Origin: Dioszegia crocea
Lineage: Eukaryota; Basidiomycota; Tremellomycetes; Tremellales; Bulleribasidiaceae
Direction of reading: 5' to 3'
Length of the DNA: 62,273 nt
Assembly: GCA_001600615.1 (NCBI GenBank)
Contig: BCKK01000012.1
Location: 127,400 to 189,672 of the forward strand
Positions 21,778 through 33,549 of the stretch are shown piece by piece. The notes beneath the pieces were generated by a model that was not told where the DNA came from, made no database searches, and was given only the letters and a program-made list of their open reading frames with translations. Made by a program: the position numbers and the translations under genes. Numbering within the stretch: the first letter of the stretch is position 1; each line of letters begins with the position of its first letter.

Positions 21778-23638
21778 CTACTCCTCATCCGAAGCCAAAT
21801 CATCATCCTCAGTCCCATCCAACACAAACCCATCCTCCTCATCACTTTCATCCCCAGCGGTATTCCTCCACTCTTCCAGAATCTTCCAGGCTCCATCGCC
21901 TTTACCCAACGGCAGACCCCGACCACCTTCCAGAAACGCCATGTCCTCCCCAGCACACCTATAAACCGCCTCTAAGACATGTCGAGGCACCCTTCGATCT
22001 TTATATCGAGTAGCATCCTGCCATATCCGCCTCATGCCCACATGCGGCTGCTTGCCCGGTTGTTCAATCGCCCGTGACAAGGTCCGGATATGCCAGAAGA
22101 CTTGCGTGCCATCTTTGCTCCTTGGGCTTTCGTACTCGCGGCAAATACAGCCTCGGTGACCTTCGCGTTCCCAGCGGTATGGCGAAACAAAGTATTCCGG
22201 TTCGATAAAGGTGGTGTCGCGTATGGAGGGGAAGGGCGTTTCGAGGTATAGCAAGAGAACAGAGGTGAGAAGAGGGGTTCGACTTAGGTAGTGTAGCATC
22301 TCGCCATGGATGTGTTGAGTGGATATAGGGGTGAGACCGACGGATAGAGACGCGTACTCTGATAGCGAAGCGCGGGGGGTAGTCAGAAGGGTGAGGCGGA
22401 GCAGAGCAGGGGCATGCGGGAGGACTAAACCCTGAAGGATATTAGCTATGGCCACTGTCAAATACGTTCACATCATGTATAAAGACATACATTGAACTCC
22501 AACTCAACATTTTCGTCCCAGTCCCAAATCTCAATCGCTGCTTCCTCCAGCACGAGCCTAACTTTCCCAAGCTTGTTGAATGATATGCCTGATTCCACTG
22601 CATCAACCGCCGCATCACCCGAGTGTTCGCTGTGAACGTCATCCCAGAAAACCATGGTCTTAAGCCTCGCAAGCGAGCCTAGCGATTGCAGGGCTTTGTC
22701 CTTTCTGGACGGATTCCAACTACCACGCAAGCGTAGACACTCGAGATTTGGCACGTGAAGCAGAAGGAATGCCATCAGGCAAGATCCTCCCGCCAGGTTA
22801 TCGTTGTCGAGGTGATCGAACGTGATTCGACGAAGATTGGTGAACACCGTGAGAGCTCCGATTGCAATATCCCCTGGCACCGTGCAATAGCACTCGTCAG
22901 CCGAGTAGTACTCGAGCTCGAGCAAGTTTGGCATTTTCAACATCCAATTGTCGACCGCTGAACTGCCTGAAGTATGGGCGTACTTCAGATATACGATTTG
23001 GGGGAAGTCCATGGTGGCTGCATTTAGCAGTGCGAAGAATGTGGACGTTTCGCGATCCAGACGTTGCCCTTCCGACCATGAATCTGCTTCGTCGGCGGGA
23101 AGGGGAAGGATTTCAAGGCGCCTCAGATGAGGTGCGACGAGCCGTAGGATTTCAATAATCGATTCAGCGCGAGTGCTGTCTACGCCTCCTCTCGAGGGCT
23201 CCAGCCGTACTGCCGTTACAAAGCCGCGACGATAGGGATACCGCTTGAAGTTGGATAGGGTGCGAGTGATTTTGGCGTCAACTATCGCCGCCCGATCTCG
23301 ATAGTCATTTGAGAGCAAGCTGTCGCATGCGATGATATCATTTGCTCCTGATACATCAGTATACTGACACCGAAGTGGATTGTGGAAGATCAGTCACCTC
23401 GAGAGCCAGTCAAATCAATCACGGAGAACACCCTAAACTCCCCTGCGGTCTTCAGGGCCTTACAGACCCGCATCAAGCGCAGTGCTGATTGAAAATCGAG
23501 ATGTTGTGAGATCTGCTGAGAGATTTCAAAGGGTAGTAATGGCATGGTGAGGGTGGTGGGGATGTCGAGGGGTCTGTCGTCAAAGACATGGACTGGCGGA
23601 GTTGCCTCCGAGTTGATCATAGCGCCTTTTCCGCTCAT
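21778..23638 (-). CDS. F-box-like array gene, copy 10 (583 aa)
   Basis: Exons 23638-23398, 23347-22491 and 22431-21778. Exon 1 is longer than usual (241 nt) because about 30 extra residues precede LLPFEISQQISQHLDFQSA. Exon 2 has RLEPSRGGVD in place of RIEPSDG and NLECLRLRGSWNPSRKDKAL. Exon 3 begins GLVLPHAPALLRLTLL and has FVSPYRW, EGHRG, FWHIRTLSRA, RYKDRRVPRHVLEAVY, FLEGGRGLPLG and a tail ending DGTEDDDLASDEE. With copies 11 and 13 it forms a subgroup marked by RYxDRRVPR and FLxGGRGL. Element B lies upstream. Confidence 0.85.
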
Positions 23639-23959
23639 AGCAAAGATGTGTTGGGACCTTAAGACCTCTCTTTCTCTTGACGCCAGCCGCTGGGTAGTCA
23701 GCGATTCCTCTGCGGTGGGGAAAGTGTGAGATGAAGATAGATGGAGTTGAGTGGGCGAGTGATGGCGGAAATGCGATGCTGGAAATGCTACTTCGGGCAA
23801 TTACCGTCCCTAGAGCTGTTTTTACGATGTATGCAGCTGTGAATACAGAACGGCCTCTTGCAGACTAAGGGAGCCTTGCATTGGTTTGTACCCTCCGCCT
23901 AGGTATGATATACTTTCCAGGTAATCAAATTCAGATCCCCTATGGGAGAGATCGCATCA
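23639..23959. other. Intergenic region with element B
   Basis: Between copies 10 and 11. It holds element B (23783-23802). No gene seen. Confidence 0.6.
23783..23802 (-). promoter_or_regulatory. Upstream element B before copy 10
   Basis: Plus strand AAATGCTACTTCGGGCAATT, about 145-165 bp upstream of the ATG of copy 10. It matches the consensus AATTGCTGCTTCGGGTAATT of copies 11-13 at most positions. Confidence 0.55.
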
Positions 23960-25697
23960 TCAATCCTCGTCCGACTCCAAATCATCGTCCTCCGTACCGT
24001 CCATTTGAAAGTCATCCTCCTCTTCGCTCTCATCCCCTGCAGACTCTCGCCAATCGTCCAGAATCTTCCATGCCTCTTCTCCCTCACCCAAAGGCAAACC
24101 TCGACCACCTTGAAGGAACACCATGTCCTCTTCAGCCTGCATGTAAACCGCCTTCAGGACGTCTCGCGGGACTCTGCGATCCCTATAACGCGTCGCGTCC
24201 TCCCATCTCCGCAGCATCCCCACGTAATGCACCTTCATCCCTACACTCACCGACCGCGATAGAGTGCGGAAGTGCCATAAGATCCGCTTTTCCTTCATTC
24301 CCGTCGGACTATGATACTCGCGGAGTATACATCCGCGGTGTCCTTCTGATTCCCACCGGTCTGGCGAGACGAAAAGCTCGGGTTCCACGAAGGTGGTTTT
24401 GTGAATCATGGGGAAGGAGGATCTAAGATAGAGCAAGAGGATGTAGTTGAGAAGTGGAGTTCGCCGTAGGTAGTCTAGGAGTTTGGCGTCGATGTGCTTG
24501 GTCGACATTGGAGTTGGGCCTATAGGAAACGAAGCGTACTCTGCCAGGGGCGCGCGAGGGGTTGTGAGGATGGTCATTCGGCATAGCTTGGGGGCTACTG
24601 GAAAGAGGGCATCCTGAAAGTCTGTCAGCATCTCCCTATATTACTCGTACGACCACTGTAGACCCACCTCGAAAATCAACTCGTCAACTTCCTCCCAAAA
24701 AAGTTGAACAGCTGCTTCTTCCAAACCAAGCTTTAGCTTCCCAAGCCTTTGGAAATGGATACCTTTCGCCATCCCATTATCCGACTCATCATCTGACTCA
24801 TCCTCAACGATTCCGTCATTGATCACCAGCGTCTTGAGATGGGCAAGCGAGCCTAAAGCCTGCAAAGCCTCGTCCTTGGTACGAGGGTACCAGGTCCCTC
24901 TTATACGCAGAAACTCGAGGTTCGGAACGTGAGGTAGGAGGAGCGCGAGGACGCTGAGTTTGGCCTTGGGCTCAAGATTGTCGACTGTCATTCGGCGCAG
25001 TCGGGGGAAGATTGGCGTCAGATCCGGAAGGATGAGCAGTTTGGCTTGGAAAGAGTACATGGAACCTGAAGCGGCGTACTCCAGCTCGCGTAAACGAGGC
25101 ATTCTCCGCATCCATTTATCGACCGCCTGTTCGCCTGGGCTATGCGCATATCTGAGCCATTCGAGTTTGGGAAAGTCGATCTGGGCCGCATTCAACATGC
25201 GGAAGAATCCTGAAGAGCCAAACTCGGAGCTCGGTGGATCGGCACTGATTGGGACAGGGAGTACATCGAGGCGCTTCAGCCGGGGGGCAAGGAGCCTCAA
25301 GATTCGAATGAGAGATTCGGCCCGGACGTCCGATGGCCCACCGCCAGATGGCTCAATCCATACGGCCTTGACGTATTCGACTCGATGGGGTTGTTTCTCC
25401 AGGCCTGAGAGGGTACGATTGACTCTATCGTAGGCGCTGACTGTACGCCTGCGGTATGACTCGATAGTCAGGTTGTCGAGATTGTCAGGGATCGCGCCTG
25501 AACAAGTCAGTATGAACCTCAATTTGACACAGGAGAAGATATTCACCTCGTCTTGAACCGGTAAGATCAATTTCTGAGTAGACCCCTATCTCGCCCGCTG
25601 TATTCAGAGCTTTACAGACGCGCATGAGGCGTACGGCGGATGGGAAATCAAGATAATTGGCGATTTGCTGGGAAATCTCGAACGGCAGTAATGACAT
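23960..25697 (-). CDS. F-box-like array gene, copy 11 (544 aa)
   Basis: Exons 25697-25547, 25497-24668 and 24613-23960. The start ATG at 25697 lies directly before the F-box-like segment (MSLLPFEISQQIANYLD). An in-frame stop a short way upstream excludes a longer N-terminus, so the leader present in copies 10 and 13 is missing or out of frame (an ATG in the next frame precedes it). Exon 2 has WIEPSGGGPS and NLEFLRIRGTWYPRTKDEAL. Exon 3 has FVSPDRW, EGHRG, LWHFRTLSRS, RYRDRRVPRDVLKAVY, FLQGGRGLPLG and a tail ending DGTEDDDLESDED. It is very similar to copy 13 throughout. Confidence 0.85.
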
Positions 25698-26074
25698 CGA
25701 GCGCCCGGTAGGTGTCGGGATTGACTGGAGGGCTTATTCGAGGATGACATGGTCGATAGCGGCAGGTCCCGCGTCGCTCGCCTTCAGGTCGTAGAGCATT
25801 TGCAGCGATACGCGCTGTTGTAAGGGTAACGAAAAGGTGATGTCCAGTAACTAGTGACTGGAGCGGGCCGCGGGAGAGCAATCAGCTGGGGCGGAGATGT
25901 TAATTGCTGCTTCGGGTAATTCTAACAGGACCTCGGATGTGCCTACTGCGCATTGCACCATGGCCAGCTCTGGTCACGCGCGACGATCTTGACGGTCTTG
26001 CCCTAGAGCAGCAAGGGCACCAGAACCTCCCCACTGATCCCACTCAACGCAAAATACAAGATCGCTCCTCCAGA
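25698..26074. other. Intergenic region with element B
   Basis: Between copies 11 and 12. Element B at 25902-25921; otherwise nothing recognisable. Confidence 0.6.
25902..25921 (-). promoter_or_regulatory. Upstream element B before copy 11
   Basis: Plus strand AATTGCTGCTTCGGGTAATT, about 205-225 bp upstream of the ATG. This copy equals the consensus and is bounded by AATT on both sides. Confidence 0.65.
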
Positions 26075-27874
26075 TTACTCCTCGTCCGAGAGCAAATCAT
26101 CATCCTCCGTACCATCCAGCACGAAATCATCCTCCGCATCACTCTCATCTCCAGTCGTCTTCCTCCATTCGTCCAAGATCCGCCATGCGCCTACTCCATA
26201 ACCCAGCCGTAACCCTCTCCCTCCTTCCATAGACTTCACATCCATCCCTGCTTCCTTGTATACCGCCTCGAGGACATGCCTGGGTACAGTCCTCCCCTTG
26301 TATCTTGTCCAGTCCCCAATATACCTGCGGGAGCCGACGTGATTATCGCCGGGCCGGACTATCGCCCTAGATAATACCTTAAGGTGCCAGAACACCGCCG
26401 ACTCCATCCCTCGAGGTGTCTCAAATTCGCGGATCACGACCCCTCGATGACCATCCTGTATCCATCGAGTAGAGGGGACGAAATAGGTGGGCTCGACAAA
26501 ATCGGAAGCGTAAGATAAGGGGACGGGAGTCTCAATATGGAGGAAGAGGATGGACGTTAAGACTGGGCATCTGCCAAGGTGATGTAAGAGTTTGGAGGGG
26601 ATATGCGATGTAAGGATTGGGGTAAGACCGAGTGCAATAGACGCATATTCCGATAGCGGTACTCTGGTATTGGTGAGAATGGAGAGACGCCGCAGTGATG
26701 GTGCTTTGGGCAGATCAAAATTCTAGTCTATCAGTCCAGACCTCCGCGTTCCTACCGTTCACAGACTTACCTTGAGATTAAGTTCATTCCATTCCGTCCA
26801 AGCACCCACATCCAAAGCCGCCTCCAGGAGGGGAAAATCCTCCCCTCCAATCTTATGCACCTGGATACCATTACCCTTTTCGTACAAGTAATTGTCGTCT
26901 AGCGTCACCAATGTCTCCAGTTTTAGCAACCTGAATGCCTTCAATGCGTTGTCCCTGCTGGACGCCTGCCAATGTCCACACAGACGGAGGAAGGTGGTAT
27001 TTGGAGCGAGATGAAGGACCGCAGCGAGCGCAGCAGCTCCATCGGTATGTTCATGGCGGTCGGCAACGTGATCCAGGGTGACCCGTCTAATGTGAGGAAA
27101 TACGGCTGTGAAGGAAGCGTAGTCCTCGGTGGAATCGGGGAATAGTTCGTCGGCACTGGCAAATTCCACTTCCGTGAGATTGGGCATATGTGTCAACCAT
27201 TTGTCGAAGAGAGGACCAGCCTCCGTGGGATGGACGTATTTGAGCCGAGTGAGGCGATCGTATGGTGCGTTTTCGGCAGCATTCCAAGCTGCGAAGAAGG
27301 CGGCCGTTCCGAATTCCCTCGTTTGATCCTCGGTCCATCTGGACTCGCCACAAAGAGGCAGTACGTCGAGGGATCGGACACTTTGTCGTGTCATCTCTAG
27401 TATGAGGTGAAGTTGTGAGGCTCGCCGACATAGATGACCACCATCGGATGGTTCGATGCGCATTGACCTGACATAGTTTACCCGATAAGGGTTCGCCCTG
27501 AGTGCTGAGAGTGTATGTTCCACTTTAACATCGACGATAGCGGCTCGGGCAAGGTATTCAGCGTCGGAGAGACTATCGAGAACCTTCCTTTCCTCTGAAA
27601 AGGGTCAGACGCCCCGAGTGTGCTGATGAACACAAAACTTACGGCTCCATGACCCAGTCAAATCCAAGGTTGAGTACACCCTGATCTCCCCCGCGGGCCG
27701 TAGACTCTTGCAAGTTCGCATGAGCCTCAGAGCTGATGGTAGATCGAGGTATTGCGCGATACTGTGACAGATCTCGATAGGGATGTAAGGCAGCATGCGA
27801 GTTGTGGGTTGAATGGGATCATCGTCGAGCTGAGCGATTTCCGCTAGGGCGATTTCTGGGTTTCTTGCTCGCAT
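26075..27874 (-). CDS. F-box-like array gene, copy 12 (567 aa)
   Basis: Exons 27874-27643, 27594-26771 and 26722-26075. Exon 3 is open over its full length although it has no ATG near its start, as expected for an internal exon. It begins NFDLPKAPSLRRLSIL. Exon 1 reads YIPIEICHSIAQYLDLPSA with TCKSLRPAGE. Exon 2 has RIEPSDGGHL and NTTFLRLCGHW. Exon 3 has FVPSTRW, DGHRG, FWHLKVLSRA, RRYIGDWTRYKG, TVPRHVLEAVY, SMEGGRGLRLG and a tail ending DGTEDDDLLSDEE. It is the closest intact relative of pseudogene copy 14 and also resembles copy 9. Confidence 0.85.
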
Positions 27875-28008
27875 TTTTTCTTCTGCTGCGTCAGTTCAGT
27901 ACGAATCTCCCAGTCGATACATACCTTGCCCCTCGTCTGGACTCAACTATCGGGATGACATACAGAGAGACTCTTCGGCATCTCTCTACCCATTTCACTA
28001 GGCAGCGC

Positions 28009-28028
28009 AATTCCTGCTTCGGGTAATT
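28009..28028 (-). promoter_or_regulatory. Upstream element B before copy 12
   Basis: Plus strand AATTCCTGCTTCGGGTAATT, one mismatch to the consensus, about 135-155 bp upstream of the ATG of copy 12. Confidence 0.65.
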
Positions 28029-28140
28029 TTGAGCTTACGGCACATTCCCCGTGCCTGTTTCCACAGATTGCAGCTCGGTCTCGGTGCATAGACGGTGCGG
28101 ATGTATGATAAGGAACCATGACAGCAGCCTTGCATACGTA

Positions 28141-29963
28141 TCACTCCTCGTCCGAAAGCAAATCATCATCCTCCGTACCATCCAACCTGAAATCGTCCTC
28201 CTCATCACTTTCATCATCTACAGTCCCTCGCCAATCGTCCAAAATCTTCCACGCCGCTTCTCCCTCACCCAATGACAGACCGCGACCACCTTGTAGAAAC
28301 GCCAGATCCTCCCCCGCTTGCTCATAAACCGCCTTGAGAATATCTCGAGGAACTCTGCGATCCCTATACCGCGTAGAGTCCTCCCATACCCGCCTTACCC
28401 CCACATACTGCACGCCATCGGCTCTATCAACCGATCGTGAAAGAGTGCGGAAGTGCCAAAAGATCCTTATGGCCTCCATTCCCGGTGGGCTGTGATACTC
28501 TCGGAGTATACAACCGCGATGTCCTTCGGGTTCCCACCGGTCTGGTGAGACAAAGTACTCGGGTTCCACAAAGTTGGGATCGTGGATGAGAGGAAAGGGA
28601 GCAGGGAGGTAGAGTAAGAGGATACAGTGCAGGAGTGGAGTTCGGCGTAGGTAGTGTACGAGTTTGGCGTCGATATGATTTGTGAATTCGGGGGTTGGAC
28701 CGACCGCGCAGGAGGCATAATCTGACAGAGGCGCACGAGGGGTGGTGAGGATGGTCAATCGGCGAAGTTTCGGGGCCATTGGGAAGGCGGCATCCTGAGT
28801 AGTTGTCAGTACTGAGCCGCGTTAATGATCCGAGTTCTCTGAGTAGACCTACCTCAAATCTCAATTCCTCGTTCTCGATCCAATGCCAGGACTCGACAGC
28901 TGCTTCCTCTGATCCAAGCTTAACCTTCCCAAGCCTGTGGAAATGAATACCTTTCGCCATCCCGTTATATGACTCATCGTCTGAGTCCTTCTCGTGGATG
29001 TCATCCCACAGGACCAGAGTTTTGAGATGGGTAAGCGAGCCCAAGGCCAGCAAAGACTCGTCATCGGCCCGAGGACACCAGCTACCATGTAGGCGCAGAA
29101 AGTCGAGGTTGGGGGCATGGGGTAGGAGTAGCTTGAGAACCTTGCCGTCGTCATGAGGACGGAGGTGATCGATTGTTAACCGGCGAAGGTGCGGTAACAT
29201 TCCAGAATCCTGAAACGTGGACGGCTGGATGCCGAAAGAATAAATCCCATCAGAGGCGGAATACTCCAGTTCTCGCAAATGGGGCATTCTCAGCATCCAT
29301 TCGTCTAACACCAGTCGATCTGTGTCATGCGCGTATTTGAGCACTTCGAGTAGGGGAAAGTCGACCTCAGCCTCATTCAACATGCGGAAGAAGTACTGGC
29401 TCTCGGTCTCGAACTCGGGGGATTTATTGGGGTGTGTGTTGGGTGGGAGAGTGAGCATGTCGAGCCGCCTAAGACGTGGAGCAAGCATGCCCAGAAAATG
29501 GATGAGGGACGGCGTCCGACCGTCCGATAGACTAACGGCGGACGGCTCAACCCGTACTGTTTTGGCGAATTCGACTCGATGGGGAGATTGGTCGAAGCTC
29601 AATTGTATACGATTGAGCCTTTCTTCGACTATTGCAGAACGCCGGCAATATGCGGCAGAATCTAGGTCGTCGAACGGGTATGTTAAAATTTCGCCTGAAT
29701 GAATTAATCCTGGACGTGATGTGCTGGAGCGAGTTTGAGGCTTAGGAAGAGGACTTACCGGAAACCGCACCAGTGAGATCAATCTCAGAGAACACCTTCA
29801 TTTCGCCCGCCGTCCTCAGAGCTTTACACACCCGCATGAGGCGCAGCGCTGATTGATGGTCGAGACAATCAGCGATCTGCTGGGAAATTTCGAATGGCAG
29901 TACTGTCATTGTGCGCGAAGGTGGAGTCTCGACTGCATCGAGGAGATCATGGGTGGTGGACAT
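28141..29963 (-). CDS. F-box-like array gene, copy 13 (566 aa)
   Basis: Exons 29963-29759, 29694-28853 and 28794-28141, with donors GTAAGT and GTAGGT. The ATG at 29963 starts MSTTHDLLDAVETPP, then the F-box-like LPFEISQQIADCLDHQSA. Exon 2 has RVEPSAVSLS where others have RIEPSDG, and NLDFLRLHGSWCPRADDESL. Exon 3 begins DAAFPMAPKLRRLTIL and has FVSPDRW, EGHRG, FWHFRTLSRS, RYRDRRVPRDILKAVY, FLQGGRGLSLG and a tail ending DGTEDDDLLSDEE. It pairs with copy 11 as copy 12 pairs with copy 14, suggesting duplication of a two-gene block. Confidence 0.85.
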
Positions 29964-30095
29964 CGGAGCCGGGCGGGCCAGACTGTGTGCTGACTGATTT
30001 GCAGCCACCGTAAGTGCTCAGTAAACGGCTGGTGTTGATGTTGAGTGATGAAGCATTGAAGTGCGAACAAAGGGGATGCTGGGTTGGAAACTTGG

Positions 30096-30115
30096 AATTG
30101 CTGCTTGGGGTAATT
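30096..30115 (-). promoter_or_regulatory. Upstream element B before copy 13
   Basis: Plus strand AATTGCTGCTTGGGGTAATT, one mismatch to the consensus, about 130-155 bp upstream of the ATG of copy 13. Confidence 0.65.
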
Positions 30116-30224
30116 GCCACCACTTTACGGCACCTCCTCATACCTCAGCTGGTACCACAAGCTACATCGCTCGGTCTCTACATGTAGAATGTGAGAATCA
30201 CAATGGCAAGCGTTGTATCTATGA

Positions 30225-31426
30225 TCACTCCTCTTCCGAAAGCAAATCATCATCCTCCGTACCGTCCAACCTGAAATCATCTTCCGCCTCACTATCCTCT
30301 CCACTATTATCCCGCCACGCCTCCAAGATCCGCCAAGCCCCATTCCCAGTCCCAAGCGATAACCCCCTGCCTCCTTCCATAGACTCCAATTCCATTCCTG
30401 CTTCTTTATACACCGCCTCCAGGACATCCCTTGGGACAGTTCTACCCTTATACCGACTCCAGTCCCGCAAAGATCGCCGCGTAGCGACAACGAAACACGC
30501 CATTCTCCTCGAAGCCGAAGAAACACCGTATTGGGCGTAAGACGCAAGAGCGAGCGGAGCACTAGCGCGCTGCCTCCTGGATATTCGCGGTCGGCGACGT
30601 CATCTAGCGTGACGTGCCGAAGATGAGGAAGTGAGATGGTATTGGAGAGATTCTCCAGAAAGGACGAGGGGAAAGGGCCTTCAGCTGAGGAGAGGATGAT
30701 GTGGGTAAGATTCGGCATACGCGCTAGCCATGAGGGGGAAGTATTTTCGTTCGAATGGATATATTCCAGGCGAGTGAGGCGGTCGAAGCTATATTTGGTG
30801 GGCGTATAGCGTAAGCGAGAGAAAAAATCCTGAGAGCCGTAATTGATTCGCTGCATTCCGGTCCAGCCAGGCTGGAAGGGAAGAGTGCAAATGTCTAGAG
30901 AGCGTAGATTCTCATGGACGAGGGTGAGCAACTCATGTAGTCGTTCGCACCGCTTTCGTCCGAGGCCATCCGATGGCTCAATCCGGAGAGACCGAACGTA
31001 CGCTTGTCGATATGGGTATCGGCGAAGGGCGCGGATGGCGTTTTCAAGTTTGAAATCGACGAAGGACGCTCTTTCATCGTGTTCGGCATCAGTAAGTTCA
31101 TCCAGATACGTTTCAGCATCTGGTGAAGTCAGTCCCTGTCACAAGTGTAGTCGCAGGGCCCCGACTGCTGATAGATGGGCCTAAATTTAAAACTGACCAT
31201 TCCGGCCCGTCAAGTCCAAGACGGAGTACACCCTGATCTCCCCCGCTGGACTCAAACCTGTACACGTCCGCATGAGAGAAAGTGCCGAAGATAGATCAAG
31301 ATACTGCGCAATGATATCGCAGATCTCGGTGGGGATATACGGTAGGATACGGGATGTAGATGGAGAGAGGGTATGGTCGAGCTTCGCCGTCTCGCCCAGA
31401 GTGACTCGGGGATCGATTTCTCCCAT
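30225..31426 (-). pseudogene. F-box-like array copy 14, deletion-fusion pseudogene
   Basis: Exon 1 is intact (31426-31198; YIPTEICDIIAQYLDLSSA) and splices in phase 1 to exon 2, which starts at 31119 and is open through RIEPSDGLGR to NTVFLRLRGEW near 30510. There the sequence jumps straight into the middle of exon 3 (ATRRSLRDWSRYKGRTVPRD). By comparison with copy 12, about 0.55-0.6 kb is missing: the end of exon 2, intron 2 and the first half of exon 3. The join is also out of frame, so the exon-2 frame runs on through the exon-3 sequence in the wrong phase, ending at about 30125. The true exon-3 frame ends normally at 30225 (DLLSEEE). Confidence 0.85.
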
Positions 31427-31594
31427 TTTTTCTCACATTTATCAGCTTTATTCACTTTTTCGCTCCGTACTTACGACCATTCTAGCTGACTTGACCGGGT
31501 TGAGGAGGTGTAGCATAGATGAGTTGTTTTTGAACCAGCCTATAAGGTGGGTGGAGTTGCTTACGTCACGCACCAAACTGTAGCCCGTGCGTCG

Positions 31595-31614
31595 CGTTTC
31601 ACTTTCAGGCAATT
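31595..31614 (-). promoter_or_regulatory. Degenerate element B before copy 14
   Basis: Plus strand CGTTTCACTTTCAGGCAATT keeps mainly the CTT-C-GGCAATT half of element B, about 170-190 bp upstream of the ATG of the pseudogene. It also falls within the short divergent promoter shared with the HST2-like gene. Confidence 0.35.
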
Positions 31615-31679
31615 CGAGGCTGGGGTCTGGGAAGCATCGAATCATACACTCTGCAGTCGATTCTGCTACTCATCCCAAT

Positions 31680-33225
<1,546 letters not shown>

Positions 33226-33549
33226 GCTTTTGACGGACATTGTAGATGTTTCTAGAGACGAGGACTCAGAATTTTGTAGTAATCTCCTGTGTCTATCTTG
33301 CTGTATACGAACACATGTCAAAAAGTAAATGTCCACGAAGGGGTATAAACACCTGGGTATTCCGTCTGTCTCGCCTGGTTGCTCGTTCAACACCTATTGC
33401 ACAACTCGCCCTACTCCCAATCCACTATCCCATCATTATGTCTCCTATGTCTCCAAGATCCATCCCCACATTACTCCCCCACCTCCAGTCCTGATCCTTT
33501 ATCGCCTCTTCATAGCCTCGCGTATCTCTCTCCCCCGGCTTATCGCCCC
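33226..33549. other. Convergent 3' intergenic region
   Basis: Between the 3' ends of the HST2-like and Rho genes; no gene seen. Confidence 0.6.

Larger units (their letters stand above)
1514..31426 (-). repeat. Tandem array of 14 F-box-like paralogues
   Basis: Fourteen related genes (called copies 1-14 from left to right) follow each other on the minus strand at about 2.1 kb spacing. Shared plan: exon 1 encodes an F-box-like segment (pattern IPxEIxxxIAxxLDxxSAL, then TCxxLxxxGE, then YxxLDLTG). Exon 2 encodes about 270-300 residues with a conserved RIEPSDG motif and leucine-rich stretches such as LRLRGxW. Exon 3 encodes about 200 residues carrying FVDPSRW-x2-EGHRG, FWHIRTLSRA, VPRDVLxAVY and GGRxLxLG, then an acidic tail. 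Intron 1 is always phase 1 and intron 2 phase 0. F-box proteins recruit substrates to SCF ubiquitin ligases; that role is inferred from exon 1 only. Exon 3 matches no domain I know. Confidence 0.9.

Noticed and set aside
1514..31426. Regular spacing suggesting a transposon or CRISPR-like array
   Set aside because: The units are spliced protein-coding genes of about 2.1 kb with diverged sequence. No terminal repeats, target duplications or spacer structure seen.
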